NCBI GenBank assembly: GCA_900557035.1
Contig: USRA01000001.1
Location: 15,940-79,939, forward strand
Source: an uncultured Prevotella sp.
GTDB taxonomy: Bacteria; Bacteroidota; Bacteroidia; Bacteroidales; Bacteroidaceae
Length of the DNA: 64,000 nucleotides
Direction: 5' to 3'
The notes beneath the pieces were generated by a model. It ran no database searches. It was not told the DNA's origin and was given only the letters and a program-made list of their open reading frames with translations. Shown piece by piece: positions 43,520 through 53,559 of this stretch; the first letter of the stretch is position 1, and each line of letters begins with the position of its first letter. The translations under genes and the position numbers were made by a program.

Positions 43520-45637
43520 ATGAAAACAAATAAGATATTATTCGCTTCTCTTCTCTTGGGAGCGACATTGGGAACAGCAATGACATCATGCAGCGACTCA
43601 TTTCTCGACGAGAAGCTGATTACAGAGAAGGGTACTGCCTACTTCAAGACAGAGGCTGGTATCAACGACCTGGCTATAGGTACTTATCAGAAGTTGAAGT
43701 TCAAGTTCAACTATATCTGGGGTTATAACATGTATAACATGGGTATCGATGAGTTTACCGGCGGTGCCAATGATATTGCTGCATGGAACCATTATGGTAC
43801 AGACTTGAACTCTGGCGAGACTGGTTCCAACCAGCCTTTGTGGGACAATATGTATGGTACCATCGAACCAGCCAACATCCTGATTCAGAACGTGCCTCTG
43901 TATTACAGCCAGAAGAGCGCCAAGTATAACATTCGTCTGGGCGAGGGCTACTTCTTCCGTGCCTATGCCTACTTCGAGCTGGTTAAGCAGTATGGAGGTG
44001 TGCCTCTGAAATTGGAGCCATCTACAGGCGTATCCTATACCTTCACCCGCAATTCTGAGGAAGAGTGCTTCGCTCAGATCATCTCAGACTTCGAGAAGGC
44101 ATACGAACTGCTGCCTGAGGAACCTGAGGACAAGCAGCTGGGCCGTCTCACCAAGTCGGCTGCAGCCCACTTCCTGGCAAAGGTTCATCTGTTCCGTGCA
44201 TCAGAACTGCACGACAGCTGGAACTCCCAGTATAAGGATGCCGACCTGGCTGCAGTCATCAAGTATGGCGATGAGGTAATCAAGAAGCATCCATTGTGCA
44301 GCAACTTCCAGGAACTCTGGGACTACACCGAGCCTGATGGTGCCAATGAGAAGGTGAGCGAGGTGGTACTTGCTGCCCAGTTCTCTGACAACAGCGACTC
44401 CTGGGGCCGTTTCGGTAACCAGATGCACCTCTGCTTCCCATCTGTATATCAGAACCTGGCAGGTATGAAGCGTGATATTTCCGGCGACCGTGAGTTCAGC
44501 TATGTAAGCTCTACTGAATATACCATCCAGGTATTCGACCGCGTGAACGACTCCCGTTTCTGGAAGTCATTCATCACCAAGTATGGCTGTAACTATACCA
44601 ATGGTGCTCCAAAGTGGGATGCTGCAGTCATGGCTAAGAATCCTGATGAATATACTGCAGAGGATGTTGCTGGCGAGCATCGCTTCGTGGGTGGACAGAT
44701 TGGTTTGAAGTATATCGTAAACAATCCTGGTGATACCCGTTTCACTCCTGGTCATGACAAGGATGGCAACGAGTCTAAGTCAGAGGATTTCGTATTGAAG
44801 GATGGCAAGGTCTGCCCAGAGCATACCTTTGTACGCTACTATGCCGGTCAGCCATTCCAGTGGAATACTGCCAAGGACAATACTACCCACTCTGGTAATT
44901 ACTATACCATCTATCCACACAACCGTGGCGTAGCCTTGTCTAAGTTCCGTGACGGAGCCCGCAACGCTATCGCTTCTCAGTTTGGTACCCGCGATGCCAT
45001 CATCGCCCGTTCTGCTGACGATGTGCTGATGGTTGCCGAGGCTTATATCCGTAAGAAGGATTACAGCAATGCCATCAAGTATCTCAATATGGTTCGCGAC
45101 CGTGCCGGATATGCTGAGGGTGAGGATCGCTCTATCAGCCGTGACGGTGGTCAGGCTTACAAGAAGAACAGTGTCTGCACCAACAAGGGTGGCGGTTTCT
45201 CTGCCGAGGGTGCCATCTATACAGAGGAGAACACTTACTTCGAGTCAAACAACATTCCTGTAACTACCGCCGCAACCAAGAGCAGCATGCATCTGAACAG
45301 TGTTGATGATATTCTGAACTCAGAGGCAGATAAGCCTATCTACGAAGCCTTGAAGTGCAATTCAGAGGCAGAGAAGATGATGTGCTTCCTCCTGAATGAG
45401 CGTACCCGTGAGCTGATTGGTGAAAGCCAGCGTTGGGAAGACCTGGCACGTACCAAGACCTTGGAGGCTCGCTGGAATGCATTCAACGATGGTTCTCAGC
45501 GTGGCATCGGTAAGTTCGACCCAGCCAAGCATTACTATCGCCCTATTCCTCAGTCATTCCTCGACGGTATCACCAATGCGAATGGTGCTTCCCTGAGCAA
45601 TGAGGAGAAGGAGAAGATGCAGAATCCTGGTTACTAA
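43520..45637 (+). CDS. SusD-type surface glycan-binding lipoprotein
   Basis: 705 residues from ATG 43520, chosen because it yields a lipoprotein signal (KTNKILFASLLLGATLGTAMTSC with the lipid-bearing Cys); the upstream frame has no signal. SusD features include LRLGEGYFFRAYAYFELVKQYGGVPL-like helices (YFFRAYAYFELVKQYGGVPL), DLARTKTLEARWNAF and a C-terminal YYRPIPQSFLDGI, with helical-repeat packing. It is longer than many SusD proteins (500-600). It caps the SusC barrel and delivers the oligosaccharide. Confidence 0.93.
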   Translation: MKTNKILFASLLLGATLGTAMTSCSDSFLDEKLITEKGTAYFKTEAGINDLAIGTYQKLKFKFNYIWGYNMYNMGIDEFTGGANDIAAWNHYGTDLNSGETGSNQPLWDNMYGTIEPANILIQNVPLYYSQKSAKYNIRLGEGYFFRAYAYFELVKQYGGVPLKLEPSTGVSYTFTRNSEEECFAQIISDFEKAYELLPEEPEDKQLGRLTKSAAAHFLAKVHLFRASELHDSWNSQYKDADLAAVIKYGDEVIKKHPLCSNFQELWDYTEPDGANEKVSEVVLAAQFSDNSDSWGRFGNQMHLCFPSVYQNLAGMKRDISGDREFSYVSSTEYTIQVFDRVNDSRFWKSFITKYGCNYTNGAPKWDAAVMAKNPDEYTAEDVAGEHRFVGGQIGLKYIVNNPGDTRFTPGHDKDGNESKSEDFVLKDGKVCPEHTFVRYYAGQPFQWNTAKDNTTHSGNYYTIYPHNRGVALSKFRDGARNAIASQFGTRDAIIARSADDVLMVAEAYIRKKDYSNAIKYLNMVRDRAGYAEGEDRSISRDGGQAYKKNSVCTNKGGGFSAEGAIYTEENTYFESNNIPVTTAATKSSMHLNSVDDILNSEADKPIYEALKCNSEAEKMMCFLLNERTRELIGESQRWEDLARTKTLEARWNAFNDGSQRGIGKFDPAKHYYRPIPQSFLDGITNANGASLSNEEKEKMQNPGY

Positions 45638-45674
45638 TCGGATATCTAAAGGATAGGTTAATGATTATATGTTG

Positions 45675-45717
45675 AAGAGCGGTATCTTTCTCTAGGTAGA
45701 AGGTATCGCTCTTTTTT
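45675..45717 (+). terminator. Terminator after susD
   Basis: AAGAGCG...CGCTCTT stem with wobble extension, then a T-run. It separates susCD from the enzyme genes, which have their own -7 box. Confidence 0.75.
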
Positions 45718-45815
45718 CTTCTCATACAGAAAACTGTAAGAATGAAATAATGAAGAATTGTATGATAGTTCGCTTCTTCGGATAATATTACTAGGTAGAT
45801 GAACCGGATTATGCG

Positions 45816-45823
45816 TACTTTTG
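45816..45823 (+). promoter_or_regulatory. -7 box before the PL11 gene
   Basis: TACTTTTG, 34 bases before ATG 45858, without a clear -33 box; probably activator-dependent like susC. Confidence 0.5.
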
Positions 45824-45857
45824 TAGCAGAAATACAAAACAATAAACAACTATCATC

Positions 45858-47897
45858 ATGCAAATCAAACAAATGTTATTTCCGATGATGGGTATGGCGC
45901 TGACAATGGCTCCTTGCTCTCATCTTAATGCACAAGTGCAGACTCCGGTATCGCAGATGGAGAAGCTGGACCGTGGCTTGGTGGCTTTGCTTGCCCAGGA
46001 CAAGGGAATCTTCCTCAGCTGGCGATTGCTGGGGACGGATAGCAAACACGTATGCTTCGACATAGAAAGAGATGGAAAGATTATCGCCCATCAGGTGAAG
46101 CTGACCAATTATACAGACCGGAAAGGTTCTGCTGCCAGCAGCTATCGAATCATCACTTATCAGAAGAAACCCAGGATGGATGCTCCGGCTGAAAGAGAAG
46201 TTTCGAAGGCGGTGAAGCCATGGAATGATCTCTATCGCTCCCTGCCCATCAACCGTCCTGCCGGCGGTGTCTCTCCCGATGGAAAATCCTACGAATATAC
46301 CCCCAACGACTGTAGCGTGGGTGATGTGGATGGTGATGGAGAATACGAAATCGTCCTGAAATGGGACCCGACCAATTCGCATGACAATTCGCATGACGGC
46401 TATACGGGAGAAGTCATCTTCGACTGCTATAAGCTGGATGGAACCCAACTCTGGCGCATCAATCTGGGAAAGAATATCCGTGCCGGTGCCCACTATACCC
46501 AGTTCCTGGTCTATGATTTCGACGGCGATGGCAAGGCAGAAATGGTCTGCAAGGCATCGGCTGGGTCGGTAGATGCCAGGGGCAGGTTTGTGAGCGATGC
46601 GGCTACGGATGACGGAATCCGCTCCATCGACAACCATGCCGACTATCGCAATTCCAGAGGTCGCATTATGACCGGTCCCGAACTGCTGACGGTCTTCCAT
46701 GGCGAAACCGGAAAGGCGATGCATACCATCTGGTATCAGCCCAACCGAGCCTTCGGCGTTGGCAACCAGGTGGAAGAGGGGGAGCATCTGGAGAACGGAT
46801 TCCCTGCCTACTCTTCCGTATGGGGCGACAAGGCAAACTATGGCAACCGTGGCGAGCGATACCAGGCTGGCGTGGCTTTCCTGAAGGGTGCCGACAAGAA
46901 GCCGAGTGCCGTGATGTGCCGTGGCTATTATACCCGCTCTTATCTCTGGGCGGTAGATTTCGACGGAAAGGAACTCAAGACCAAATGGCTCCATGCTTCG
47001 CTGACTCCCAACGACTGGAAGGTGACCGATGCCGACGGAAAGGTGTTGAAGGAAGCTCATGGATGTAAGGCAACTGCCTATGCCCAGGGAGCGCACAGTC
47101 TGGCTGTGGGCGATGTGGATGGGGATGGATGTGACGAAATCACATACGGTTCGGCTGCCATCAACCATGACGGAACCTTGTTGTATTCTACCGGATTGGG
47201 ACATGGCGATGCGCAGCATCTTGCTGACCTGGATCCCGACCGTCCGGGCTTGGAATATTATATGGTACACGAAGAATATCCTTACGGTTCTGACCTGCGG
47301 GATGCAAGAACAGGCGAAATCCTGTTCCGTACACTCGATAAGGAAGATACCGGAAGAGGAGTGGCTGCTGATATCGATGCCAAGCATAGGGGATATGAAC
47401 TTTGGTGTTCGGATGCTCCTGTTGTAAGAGACATCAAGGGTAAGACTGTTTCGGCAGAAACCAGAATGCCGGCAATGAATTTCCGGATCTATTGGGATGG
47501 TGACTTGCAGGATGAACTTTTGGCAAACGGACGTCCTCCCCATTTCCCTCCTTATCTCCAGAAATGGAACGGCAGCGAGGCGGTGGCTTTGCCTTTGAGC
47601 AATGGCAAGCAAATGTATGAGATGGGCAACTCGGTGAGTTGCAACTGGTCGAAGGCGACCCCGAATCTGCAGGCTGATCTCTTTGGCGACTGGCGAGAAG
47701 AAGTCATCTATTGGGACAAGAGCGATGCCTCGCATCTCAATATCTTCACCACCAATATCCCTACAGAATATCGGGTTCCAACCCTGATGCACGACCATAT
47801 CTATCGGATGGGAGTGGCCTGGCAGAATGTGGGCTATAACCAGCCTCCGCATCTGGGGTATTATCTGCCTGATCATGCTGAGAAGATTCAGAAATAA
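45858..47897 (+). CDS. Polysaccharide lyase family 11, rhamnogalacturonan lyase
   Basis: Cuts the rhamnogalacturonan-I backbone by beta-elimination, leaving unsaturated ends for GH105. 679 residues with a signal peptide ending SHLNAQ. An eight-bladed propeller with calcium-binding VGDVDGDGEYEIVLKWDP, VYDFDGDGKAEMVCKASAG and VGDVDGDGCDEITYGSA loops is typical of PL11. The C-terminus has DLFGDWREEVIYWD and YRMGVAWQNVGYNQPPHLGYYL. A long opposite-strand frame covers the same bases but lacks any such motif and is a shadow. First gene of the plus-strand enzyme operon. Confidence 0.93.
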   Translation: MQIKQMLFPMMGMALTMAPCSHLNAQVQTPVSQMEKLDRGLVALLAQDKGIFLSWRLLGTDSKHVCFDIERDGKIIAHQVKLTNYTDRKGSAASSYRIITYQKKPRMDAPAEREVSKAVKPWNDLYRSLPINRPAGGVSPDGKSYEYTPNDCSVGDVDGDGEYEIVLKWDPTNSHDNSHDGYTGEVIFDCYKLDGTQLWRINLGKNIRAGAHYTQFLVYDFDGDGKAEMVCKASAGSVDARGRFVSDAATDDGIRSIDNHADYRNSRGRIMTGPELLTVFHGETGKAMHTIWYQPNRAFGVGNQVEEGEHLENGFPAYSSVWGDKANYGNRGERYQAGVAFLKGADKKPSAVMCRGYYTRSYLWAVDFDGKELKTKWLHASLTPNDWKVTDADGKVLKEAHGCKATAYAQGAHSLAVGDVDGDGCDEITYGSAAINHDGTLLYSTGLGHGDAQHLADLDPDRPGLEYYMVHEEYPYGSDLRDARTGEILFRTLDKEDTGRGVAADIDAKHRGYELWCSDAPVVRDIKGKTVSAETRMPAMNFRIYWDGDLQDELLANGRPPHFPPYLQKWNGSEAVALPLSNGKQMYEMGNSVSCNWSKATPNLQADLFGDWREEVIYWDKSDASHLNIFTTNIPTEYRVPTLMHDHIYRMGVAWQNVGYNQPPHLGYYLPDHAEKIQK

Positions 47898-48002
47898 GAA
47901 TTTGAAAAAAAATAGAGATTCTGACAAGATAGAGATGTATCTGATACGTTTATTAAGATATAAGGAAATACAGAGAATATAAGATATAAAGCGATAAAGG
48001 AT

Positions 48003-49619
48003 ATGAAAAGAATATTATTTGCCATCTCATTGATGGCAGCAACTACAGCTTCCTTTGCCCAGGTGGCAAAACCGATGGAAGATGTCAACAAGGTTATCGA
48101 CAATACCGTAGATAGCCTGAACAAGGCGATGACCGCCCGAATCCAACCGGGAACCAGTCGCAAGGGAAACAACCCGGTACTCTTCCTGATAGGTAACTCT
48201 ACCATGCGCAATGGCACACTGGGTAATGGTAACAACGGTCAGTGGGGCTGGGGATACTACGAGCACGAGTTCTTCGATGCCAACAAGATTACGGTAGAAA
48301 ACCAGGCTTTGGGCGGTATGAGCAGCCGTACCTTCTACAACCGTCTTTGGCCGGATGTGCGCAAGGGCATCAAGGCAGGCGACTGGGTAATCATCTCCAT
48401 CGGTCATAACGACAATGGTCCTTACGATAGCGGAAGAGCACGTGCCAGTATCCCTGGCATCGGCAAGGATTCGCTCAATGTCACCATCAAGGAGACGGGC
48501 GTGAAGGAAACCGTCTATACTTACGGTGAATACATGCGCAAATACATCAACGACTGTAAGGCACTGGGTGCTCATCCTATTCTGATGTCGCTGACTCCAC
48601 GTGATGCCTACGATGAGAACGACAAGATTATCCGCGTCAACAAGACCTTCGGATTGTGGGCAAAGCAGGTGGCTGAGCAGGAAGGCGTTCCTTTTGTAGA
48701 TCTGAACGAGATTTCGGCAGTCAAGCTCGACAGCTATGGTCATTGGAAGGAGAAGTATCATTTCTTCACCGACCATATCCACACCTCCCGCTTCGGAGCG
48801 ATGATGAATGCCCGTTCGGCTGCAGAGGGATTGGCAGAAAGTAAGGATCCGAATCTGGCTCCTTTGCAGGCGATGATGATCAATGTGGCTTTGCCAGTAG
48901 AGAATTTCAAGCGTGAACCGGGTAAACCGGTCGTCTTCTTCACAGGCGACAGTACTGTGAAGAATGCCGATAAGGAAGAAGACGGCATGTGGGGCTGGGG
49001 CTCTCAGGCTTATACCATCTTCAATCCTAAGAAGATTACCTGCGTAAATGCAGCCAAGGCGGGTCGCAGTTCCCGTTCTTATCTTAATGAAGGAAGATGG
49101 GAGAAGGTATATAACAGTCTTCAGCCAGGCGACTATGTGCTCATCGAGTTCGGTCATAACGACATCTGTTCTATGACCGATAAGAAGATGCGCGGTTCCA
49201 TTCCTAGTGCCAAGGATACCTGCCATATCTATCAGATGGAAGAGAGCAAGCAGTATGAGGTGGTTTATTCCTTCGGCTGGTATCTGAAAAAGTTCATCCA
49301 GGATGTTCGCGAGAAGGGTGCTACCCCAATCCTCGTTTCCCTGACTCCTCGCAACGAGTGGCCTGACGGAAAGATGGAGCGCCGAAACGATACCTACGGC
49401 AAGTGGTATCGCGAAATCGTTGCAGAGACAGGCGTTGCCTTCCTCGACCTCCACAACATCGCTGCCGATTCTTATGATAAGATAGGTAAGGAAAAGGTGA
49501 AGGCTTATTACAAGAAGGATCATACTCATACTAGCTTGAAGGGTGCCCGGCACAATGCCAAGTGCGTGGCTAAGGGCTTGAAGAAGATGAAGAGTCCTTT
49601 GGCAAAGTATCTGAAGTAA
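48003..49619 (+). CDS. Two-domain SGNH/CE12 rhamnogalacturonan acetylesterase
   Basis: 538 residues, signal peptide (KRILFAISLMAATTASFAQ). Two complete SGNH-hydrolase domains follow each other. The first has nucleophile IGNSTMRNG, block III SIGHNDNGPYD and catalytic DHIHTSRFGAMM. The second has TGDSTVKNA, EFGHNDICS and DHTHTSLKGARH. CE12 enzymes remove acetyl groups from galacturonic acid in rhamnogalacturonan, opening it to the lyase. Two domains in one chain may deal with different acetyl positions (inference). It sits between PL11 and a second CE12 gene. Confidence 0.9.
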   Translation: MKRILFAISLMAATTASFAQVAKPMEDVNKVIDNTVDSLNKAMTARIQPGTSRKGNNPVLFLIGNSTMRNGTLGNGNNGQWGWGYYEHEFFDANKITVENQALGGMSSRTFYNRLWPDVRKGIKAGDWVIISIGHNDNGPYDSGRARASIPGIGKDSLNVTIKETGVKETVYTYGEYMRKYINDCKALGAHPILMSLTPRDAYDENDKIIRVNKTFGLWAKQVAEQEGVPFVDLNEISAVKLDSYGHWKEKYHFFTDHIHTSRFGAMMNARSAAEGLAESKDPNLAPLQAMMINVALPVENFKREPGKPVVFFTGDSTVKNADKEEDGMWGWGSQAYTIFNPKKITCVNAAKAGRSSRSYLNEGRWEKVYNSLQPGDYVLIEFGHNDICSMTDKKMRGSIPSAKDTCHIYQMEESKQYEVVYSFGWYLKKFIQDVREKGATPILVSLTPRNEWPDGKMERRNDTYGKWYREIVAETGVAFLDLHNIAADSYDKIGKEKVKAYYKKDHTHTSLKGARHNAKCVAKGLKKMKSPLAKYLK

Positions 49620-49657
49620 AGCAATGGAATAAGATTGTTCTTAAAAGAAGGATCAAA

Positions 49658-50914
49658 ATGAAGACAAGAAATTTTTTATTTACCAGCCTGCTGGCGTTGG
49701 CTTCTTCTGTAGGAGCCAATGCCCAGACTTTTGATATTGATATGTTGAAGGCGCAGCCTGTTTATTCCGTAGAGAACGGACAGGGATACGATATCGTGGC
49801 TGCTCCAAAGGCAAAGAGCAATGCGCCTTTCTTCTATTCCGTGAAGGTGGCAGATGGCAACTATAAGGTGACCGTGGTGCTCGGTTCTAAGAAAAAGGCG
49901 GGCAAGACGGTGGTGCGTGCCGAAAGTCGCAGATTGATGCTCGATGAGGTGAGCACCAGGAAGGGCGAGTTCAAGACTTACTCCTTCATCGTGAACAAGC
50001 GCTCTCCTTATATTACTGATAAGAAGAATGTGAAAATCAAAGCCCGTGAGAAAGGATACTTTACCTGGGATGAAAAGCTGACCTTGGAGTTTACTGGTGC
50101 AGCCCCTGTGGTGAAGAGCATCAAGGTGGAGCCGGCTCCAGCCGAAACCACTACCTTGTTCCTTTGTGGCAACTCTACGGTAGTTGATCAGTTTACGGAG
50201 CCATACGCTTCCTGGGGACAGATGGTGACCCGATGGTTTGGTCCTGAGGTGGCTATCTCAAACCATGCCGAGAGCGGACTGACGGCAGGTTCCTTCCTTG
50301 CCTCCAACCGTCTGGACAAGGTGCTGGCGATGATGAAGAAGGGCGACTATGTGATTTGTGAGTTCGGACACAACGACCAGAAGGAGAAGTATGCAGGCAG
50401 TGGTGCCTGGTATAATTTCTCTTTCAACCTGAAGAAATTCATCGACGAGGTACGCAAGAAGGGTGGCAACATCATCTTCGTAACTCCTACCCAGCGCCGA
50501 ATGTTTGACCAGGCTACCCATAGCAAGATTCAGGAAACTCATGGCGATTATCCTGATGCCATGCGAGCAGTGGCGAAACGAGAGGGCGTGCCTGTGATAG
50601 AACTTCACGATATGACCCGCACTTTCTTCGAGACCTTGGGTTACGAGAACAGTAAGAAGTCGCTGGTTCACTATCCGGCAAATACTTATCCTAACCAGCC
50701 TAAGGCTCTGGAGGATAACACCCACTTCAATCCATACGGAGCCTACGAGGTGGCAAAGATGGTGGTAATGGGCATGAAGCAGCTCAATCTGCCTATCGTG
50801 AAGTATCTCCGTGCAGACTGGAAGGACTTCAATCCTGCGCAGCCAGATGATTTCAATCAATTCGTATGGTATCCATCCGTGAACCAGGATGTAACCAAGC
50901 CAGACGGAAATTAA
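49658..50914 (+). CDS. CE12 rhamnogalacturonan acetylesterase with N-terminal beta domain
   Basis: 418 residues, signal peptide (KTRNFLFTSLLALASSVGANAQ). Residues about 35-150 form a beta-rich domain (FFYSVKVADGNYKVTVVLGS, KKNVKIKAREKGYFTWDEKLTLEF), probably carbohydrate-binding. The SGNH domain follows: LCGNSTVVDQ (nucleophile Ser), SNHAESGLTAGSF, CEFGHNDQKEKY and DNTHFNPYGAYEVAK with the catalytic Asp/His. It begins 38 bases after the two-domain esterase behind a purine-rich AGAAGGAT site. Confidence 0.9.
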   Translation: MKTRNFLFTSLLALASSVGANAQTFDIDMLKAQPVYSVENGQGYDIVAAPKAKSNAPFFYSVKVADGNYKVTVVLGSKKKAGKTVVRAESRRLMLDEVSTRKGEFKTYSFIVNKRSPYITDKKNVKIKAREKGYFTWDEKLTLEFTGAAPVVKSIKVEPAPAETTTLFLCGNSTVVDQFTEPYASWGQMVTRWFGPEVAISNHAESGLTAGSFLASNRLDKVLAMMKKGDYVICEFGHNDQKEKYAGSGAWYNFSFNLKKFIDEVRKKGGNIIFVTPTQRRMFDQATHSKIQETHGDYPDAMRAVAKREGVPVIELHDMTRTFFETLGYENSKKSLVHYPANTYPNQPKALEDNTHFNPYGAYEVAKMVVMGMKQLNLPIVKYLRADWKDFNPAQPDDFNQFVWYPSVNQDVTKPDGN

Positions 50915-50920
50915 TACTTT

Positions 50921-50955
50921 AAACATTGAACTTTGAGCTTTGAACATTGAACTTT
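50921..50955 (+). repeat. Short direct repeat between the CE12 and GH2 genes
   Basis: AACATTGAACTTT occurs at 50922-50934 and again at 50943-50955, linked by GAGCTTTG. Probably a slippage-type repeat; no further role is visible. Confidence 0.5.
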
Positions 50956-51000
50956 ATGATTAGTTCTTTTGCTTCAAATCTCATATTAAATGAATTTGGA

Positions 51001-53469
51001 ATGAATAAAAAGACAATACTTTTCGCCTCGTTGCTGCTGAGCGGTTTGCCTTTGATGGAAACCCTTTCGGCTGAGGCTGCGGTGCGCGATACTATCAGCA
51101 TCAACCAGGGATGGCAGTTCCATCGCGGAGATGTGAAGAATATCTCTGAGTTGAAAACTACTCAGAGCGGGGATGAGGTGGTGAATCTGCCACATGATTT
51201 CCTGATAGGACAGGATTGGGTGGCTCCGGATGCCAGTGAGCGACCAGATAACAGCGATGCGGGCAGCAATGTGCGCAGCCGATTGAGTTCCCGTGGATTC
51301 AAGGAGATGGGCATCGGATGGTATCGCTACGAGCTTACTCTCAAGGATGAATGGAAGGGAAAGCGCATCATGCTCGATTTCCAGGGCATCATGCTGGTGG
51401 GAGATGTTTATCTCAATGGTCAGCGCATCGGAGGTACCGATTATGGTTACCTCGGTTTCGATATCGATCTGAGCAAGCTCCTGAAATGGGGAGAGGCTAA
51501 CGAGATTACCGTCAAGGCGGATACCCGAAATCCTAACAATTCCCGCTGGTTTACGGGTGCCGGTCTCTATCGTGATGTCAATCTCATTGTCACCAACAAG
51601 GAACTGTTCTTCCCTCGCCATCCGCTCTTTATCCGCACCCAGGATAACAAAGAGGTGAAAATCAAGACAGAGATTATCAACCAGCAGAAACTGGCTAAGG
51701 GACAGAGCACTGCCAAGATGCCGGTAGGCGTTCGTATTCTCGATGCCGATGGCAAGGTGGTGGCTGAGCAGAAGAACGATATCCACTTCAATGCCAAGTG
51801 GAGAGACAGAGAGTATGAATTGCCAAGTATCTCTTTGGAAAACGCTAAGTTGTGGTCGCCGGATTCACCTTATTTATATACTGCCGAGGTGACACTTTAT
51901 GACAACGAGGGCAATATAGCCGACCAGATTAAGGAGCCGTTTGGTGTGCGCACCATCGAAATCGTTCCGCAGAAGGGCTTGCTGGTAAACGGCAAAAAGG
52001 TGCTTTTGAAAGGTTATGCCAACCATCATACCCTCGGTGCCCTGGGTGCTGCCGCCTATCCGCGTGCCATCGAGAAGCGACTGAAACTGATGAAGCAATT
52101 CGGTATGAATCATATCCGCACCTCTCATAATCCATATAGCGAGGATTTCCTGAAACTCTGCGATAAGTATGGCATCCTGGTGGTGGATGAACTGTACGAC
52201 AAATGGCTTACTCAGTATGCAGGCGGCAGAGTGGAGTGGGAGAGCCTTTGGCAGAAAGATATTCCGGAATGGGTAAAGCGAGACAGAAACCATCCGTCGG
52301 TGGTGATGTGGAGTCTGGGAAATGAATTGCAGCAATATAGCAATCTGCCTTTCAACGATTGGGGCGTTACTGCCTACAAACTGCAGAAAGAGTTGCTGCA
52401 CCGTTATGACGATACCCGACTCACCACCGTGGCGATGCATCCCCGTTATCGTAACCTGGAGACGGATTCCATCCCAGCCGACCTGGCAATAGAGACAGAG
52501 GTGAACTCATATAACTATCGCTATATGTACTTCCCTGGTGACAGCAAGCGCTATCCTGAGAAAACCTTCTATCAGAGTGAGGCAAGTGTGGCTGCCATGG
52601 GACCAAACTTCTACGATATGGATCTCGACAAGGTGATAGGTCTTGCCTATTGGGGCGCCATCGATTACCTGGGCGAGAGCATGGGATGGCCTGTCAAGGG
52701 TTGGAACCAGGGTGTGTTCGATCTTTCTCTTCAGCCAAAGCCAGATGCTTATTTCGTGAAGAGCATGTTTACTGACGAGCCAACCGTTCACATCGGTGTT
52801 ATTGAGAAATCGGGTGGTAACATCCAGTGGAATGGCATCAATGTTTCTGCCGGAAAGCTTTCAGAAAACTGGAACCGTGAGGCTGGCGAGCAGGTTTCTC
52901 TCTATACCTATACCAATGGCGACGAGGTGGAACTCTTCCTGAACGGCAAGAGTCTGGGAGTGAAGAAGAACAGCAACGACCCTAAGCTCCGTGCCCGCAT
53001 CAAGTGGGACAACATCGCCTATGCTCCAGGCACTCTGGTGGCTGTGGCCAAGAAGAACGGCAAGGTGGTGGATCGCCATCAGATAGAGACCACGGGCGAG
53101 GCTGTGGCTCTGAAGCTGGTTCCGGATATGGAGACCTGGCATGCTGACGGTAAGGATCTGATGCACGTTCGCATCTATGCAGTAGATAAGAAGGGCAGAA
53201 GAGTACTGAACGTGAAGGATGCTAAGGCATTCGACAAGTTGACTTTCACCGTGAAGGGCGATGCGAATATCGTGGCGGTGGATAATGGAAACATCTCATC
53301 GGATGAACTTCATATCGGAAAGACCCAGTTGGAGAAGACCATTCAGCGCAATCTTTTCCAGGGTTCCGCCCTCGTGATATTGAGAGCAGGCGATAAGCCA
53401 GGAAAGATAGAACTTTCGGTAGCTGGCGAAAAGATGAAAGCCAAGAAGCTGGTTTTGAATACGAAATAA
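51001..53469 (+). CDS. Glycoside hydrolase family 2 (beta-galactosidase-like)
   Basis: 822 residues from ATG 51001, chosen for its signal peptide (NKKTILFASLLLSGLPLMETLSAEAA); the frame opens 18 codons earlier without one. It has the GH2 order: sugar-binding (NQGWQFHRGD, YRYELTLKDEW, VYLNGQRIGG), Ig-like, TIM barrel and C-terminal beta domains. The barrel shows the general acid/base in WSLGNELQ, HIRTSHNPYSEDFL, and the nucleophile Glu in FYQSEASVAA. In rhamnogalacturonan loci such enzymes remove galactose side chains; the exact sugar cannot be read from sequence. Last gene of the operon. Confidence 0.9.
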   Translation: MNKKTILFASLLLSGLPLMETLSAEAAVRDTISINQGWQFHRGDVKNISELKTTQSGDEVVNLPHDFLIGQDWVAPDASERPDNSDAGSNVRSRLSSRGFKEMGIGWYRYELTLKDEWKGKRIMLDFQGIMLVGDVYLNGQRIGGTDYGYLGFDIDLSKLLKWGEANEITVKADTRNPNNSRWFTGAGLYRDVNLIVTNKELFFPRHPLFIRTQDNKEVKIKTEIINQQKLAKGQSTAKMPVGVRILDADGKVVAEQKNDIHFNAKWRDREYELPSISLENAKLWSPDSPYLYTAEVTLYDNEGNIADQIKEPFGVRTIEIVPQKGLLVNGKKVLLKGYANHHTLGALGAAAYPRAIEKRLKLMKQFGMNHIRTSHNPYSEDFLKLCDKYGILVVDELYDKWLTQYAGGRVEWESLWQKDIPEWVKRDRNHPSVVMWSLGNELQQYSNLPFNDWGVTAYKLQKELLHRYDDTRLTTVAMHPRYRNLETDSIPADLAIETEVNSYNYRYMYFPGDSKRYPEKTFYQSEASVAAMGPNFYDMDLDKVIGLAYWGAIDYLGESMGWPVKGWNQGVFDLSLQPKPDAYFVKSMFTDEPTVHIGVIEKSGGNIQWNGINVSAGKLSENWNREAGEQVSLYTYTNGDEVELFLNGKSLGVKKNSNDPKLRARIKWDNIAYAPGTLVAVAKKNGKVVDRHQIETTGEAVALKLVPDMETWHADGKDLMHVRIYAVDKKGRRVLNVKDAKAFDKLTFTVKGDANIVAVDNGNISSDELHIGKTQLEKTIQRNLFQGSALVILRAGDKPGKIELSVAGEKMKAKKLVLNTK

Positions 53470-53515
53470 ATCATAAGAATCGTCTTGATGAATCCGAATC
53501 GTTTTGATTGTTTAT

Positions 53516-53559
53516 ATACTAAAAAAGGTCGCCAAAATGCTGGCGACCTTTTTTAGTAT
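53516..53559. terminator. 44-bp bidirectional terminator, left boundary of the cassette
   Basis: ATACTAAAAAAGGTCGCCA and its inverse TGGCGACCTTTTTTAGTAT surround a short loop, with T-runs on both strands. It ends the GH2 operon and could also stop leftward transcription from the AlbA_2 gene. It is nearly identical to the hairpin at 60080-60123. Confidence 0.85.

Noticed and set aside
45876-47927. 683-codon frame on the minus strand
   Set aside because: It lies opposite the PL11 gene, whose signal peptide and calcium-loop motifs are clear; the reverse frame has no signal, motif or promoter.
48027-49553. 508-codon frame on the minus strand
   Set aside because: Shadow of the two-domain CE12 gene; its product is a low-complexity mix without recognisable motifs.
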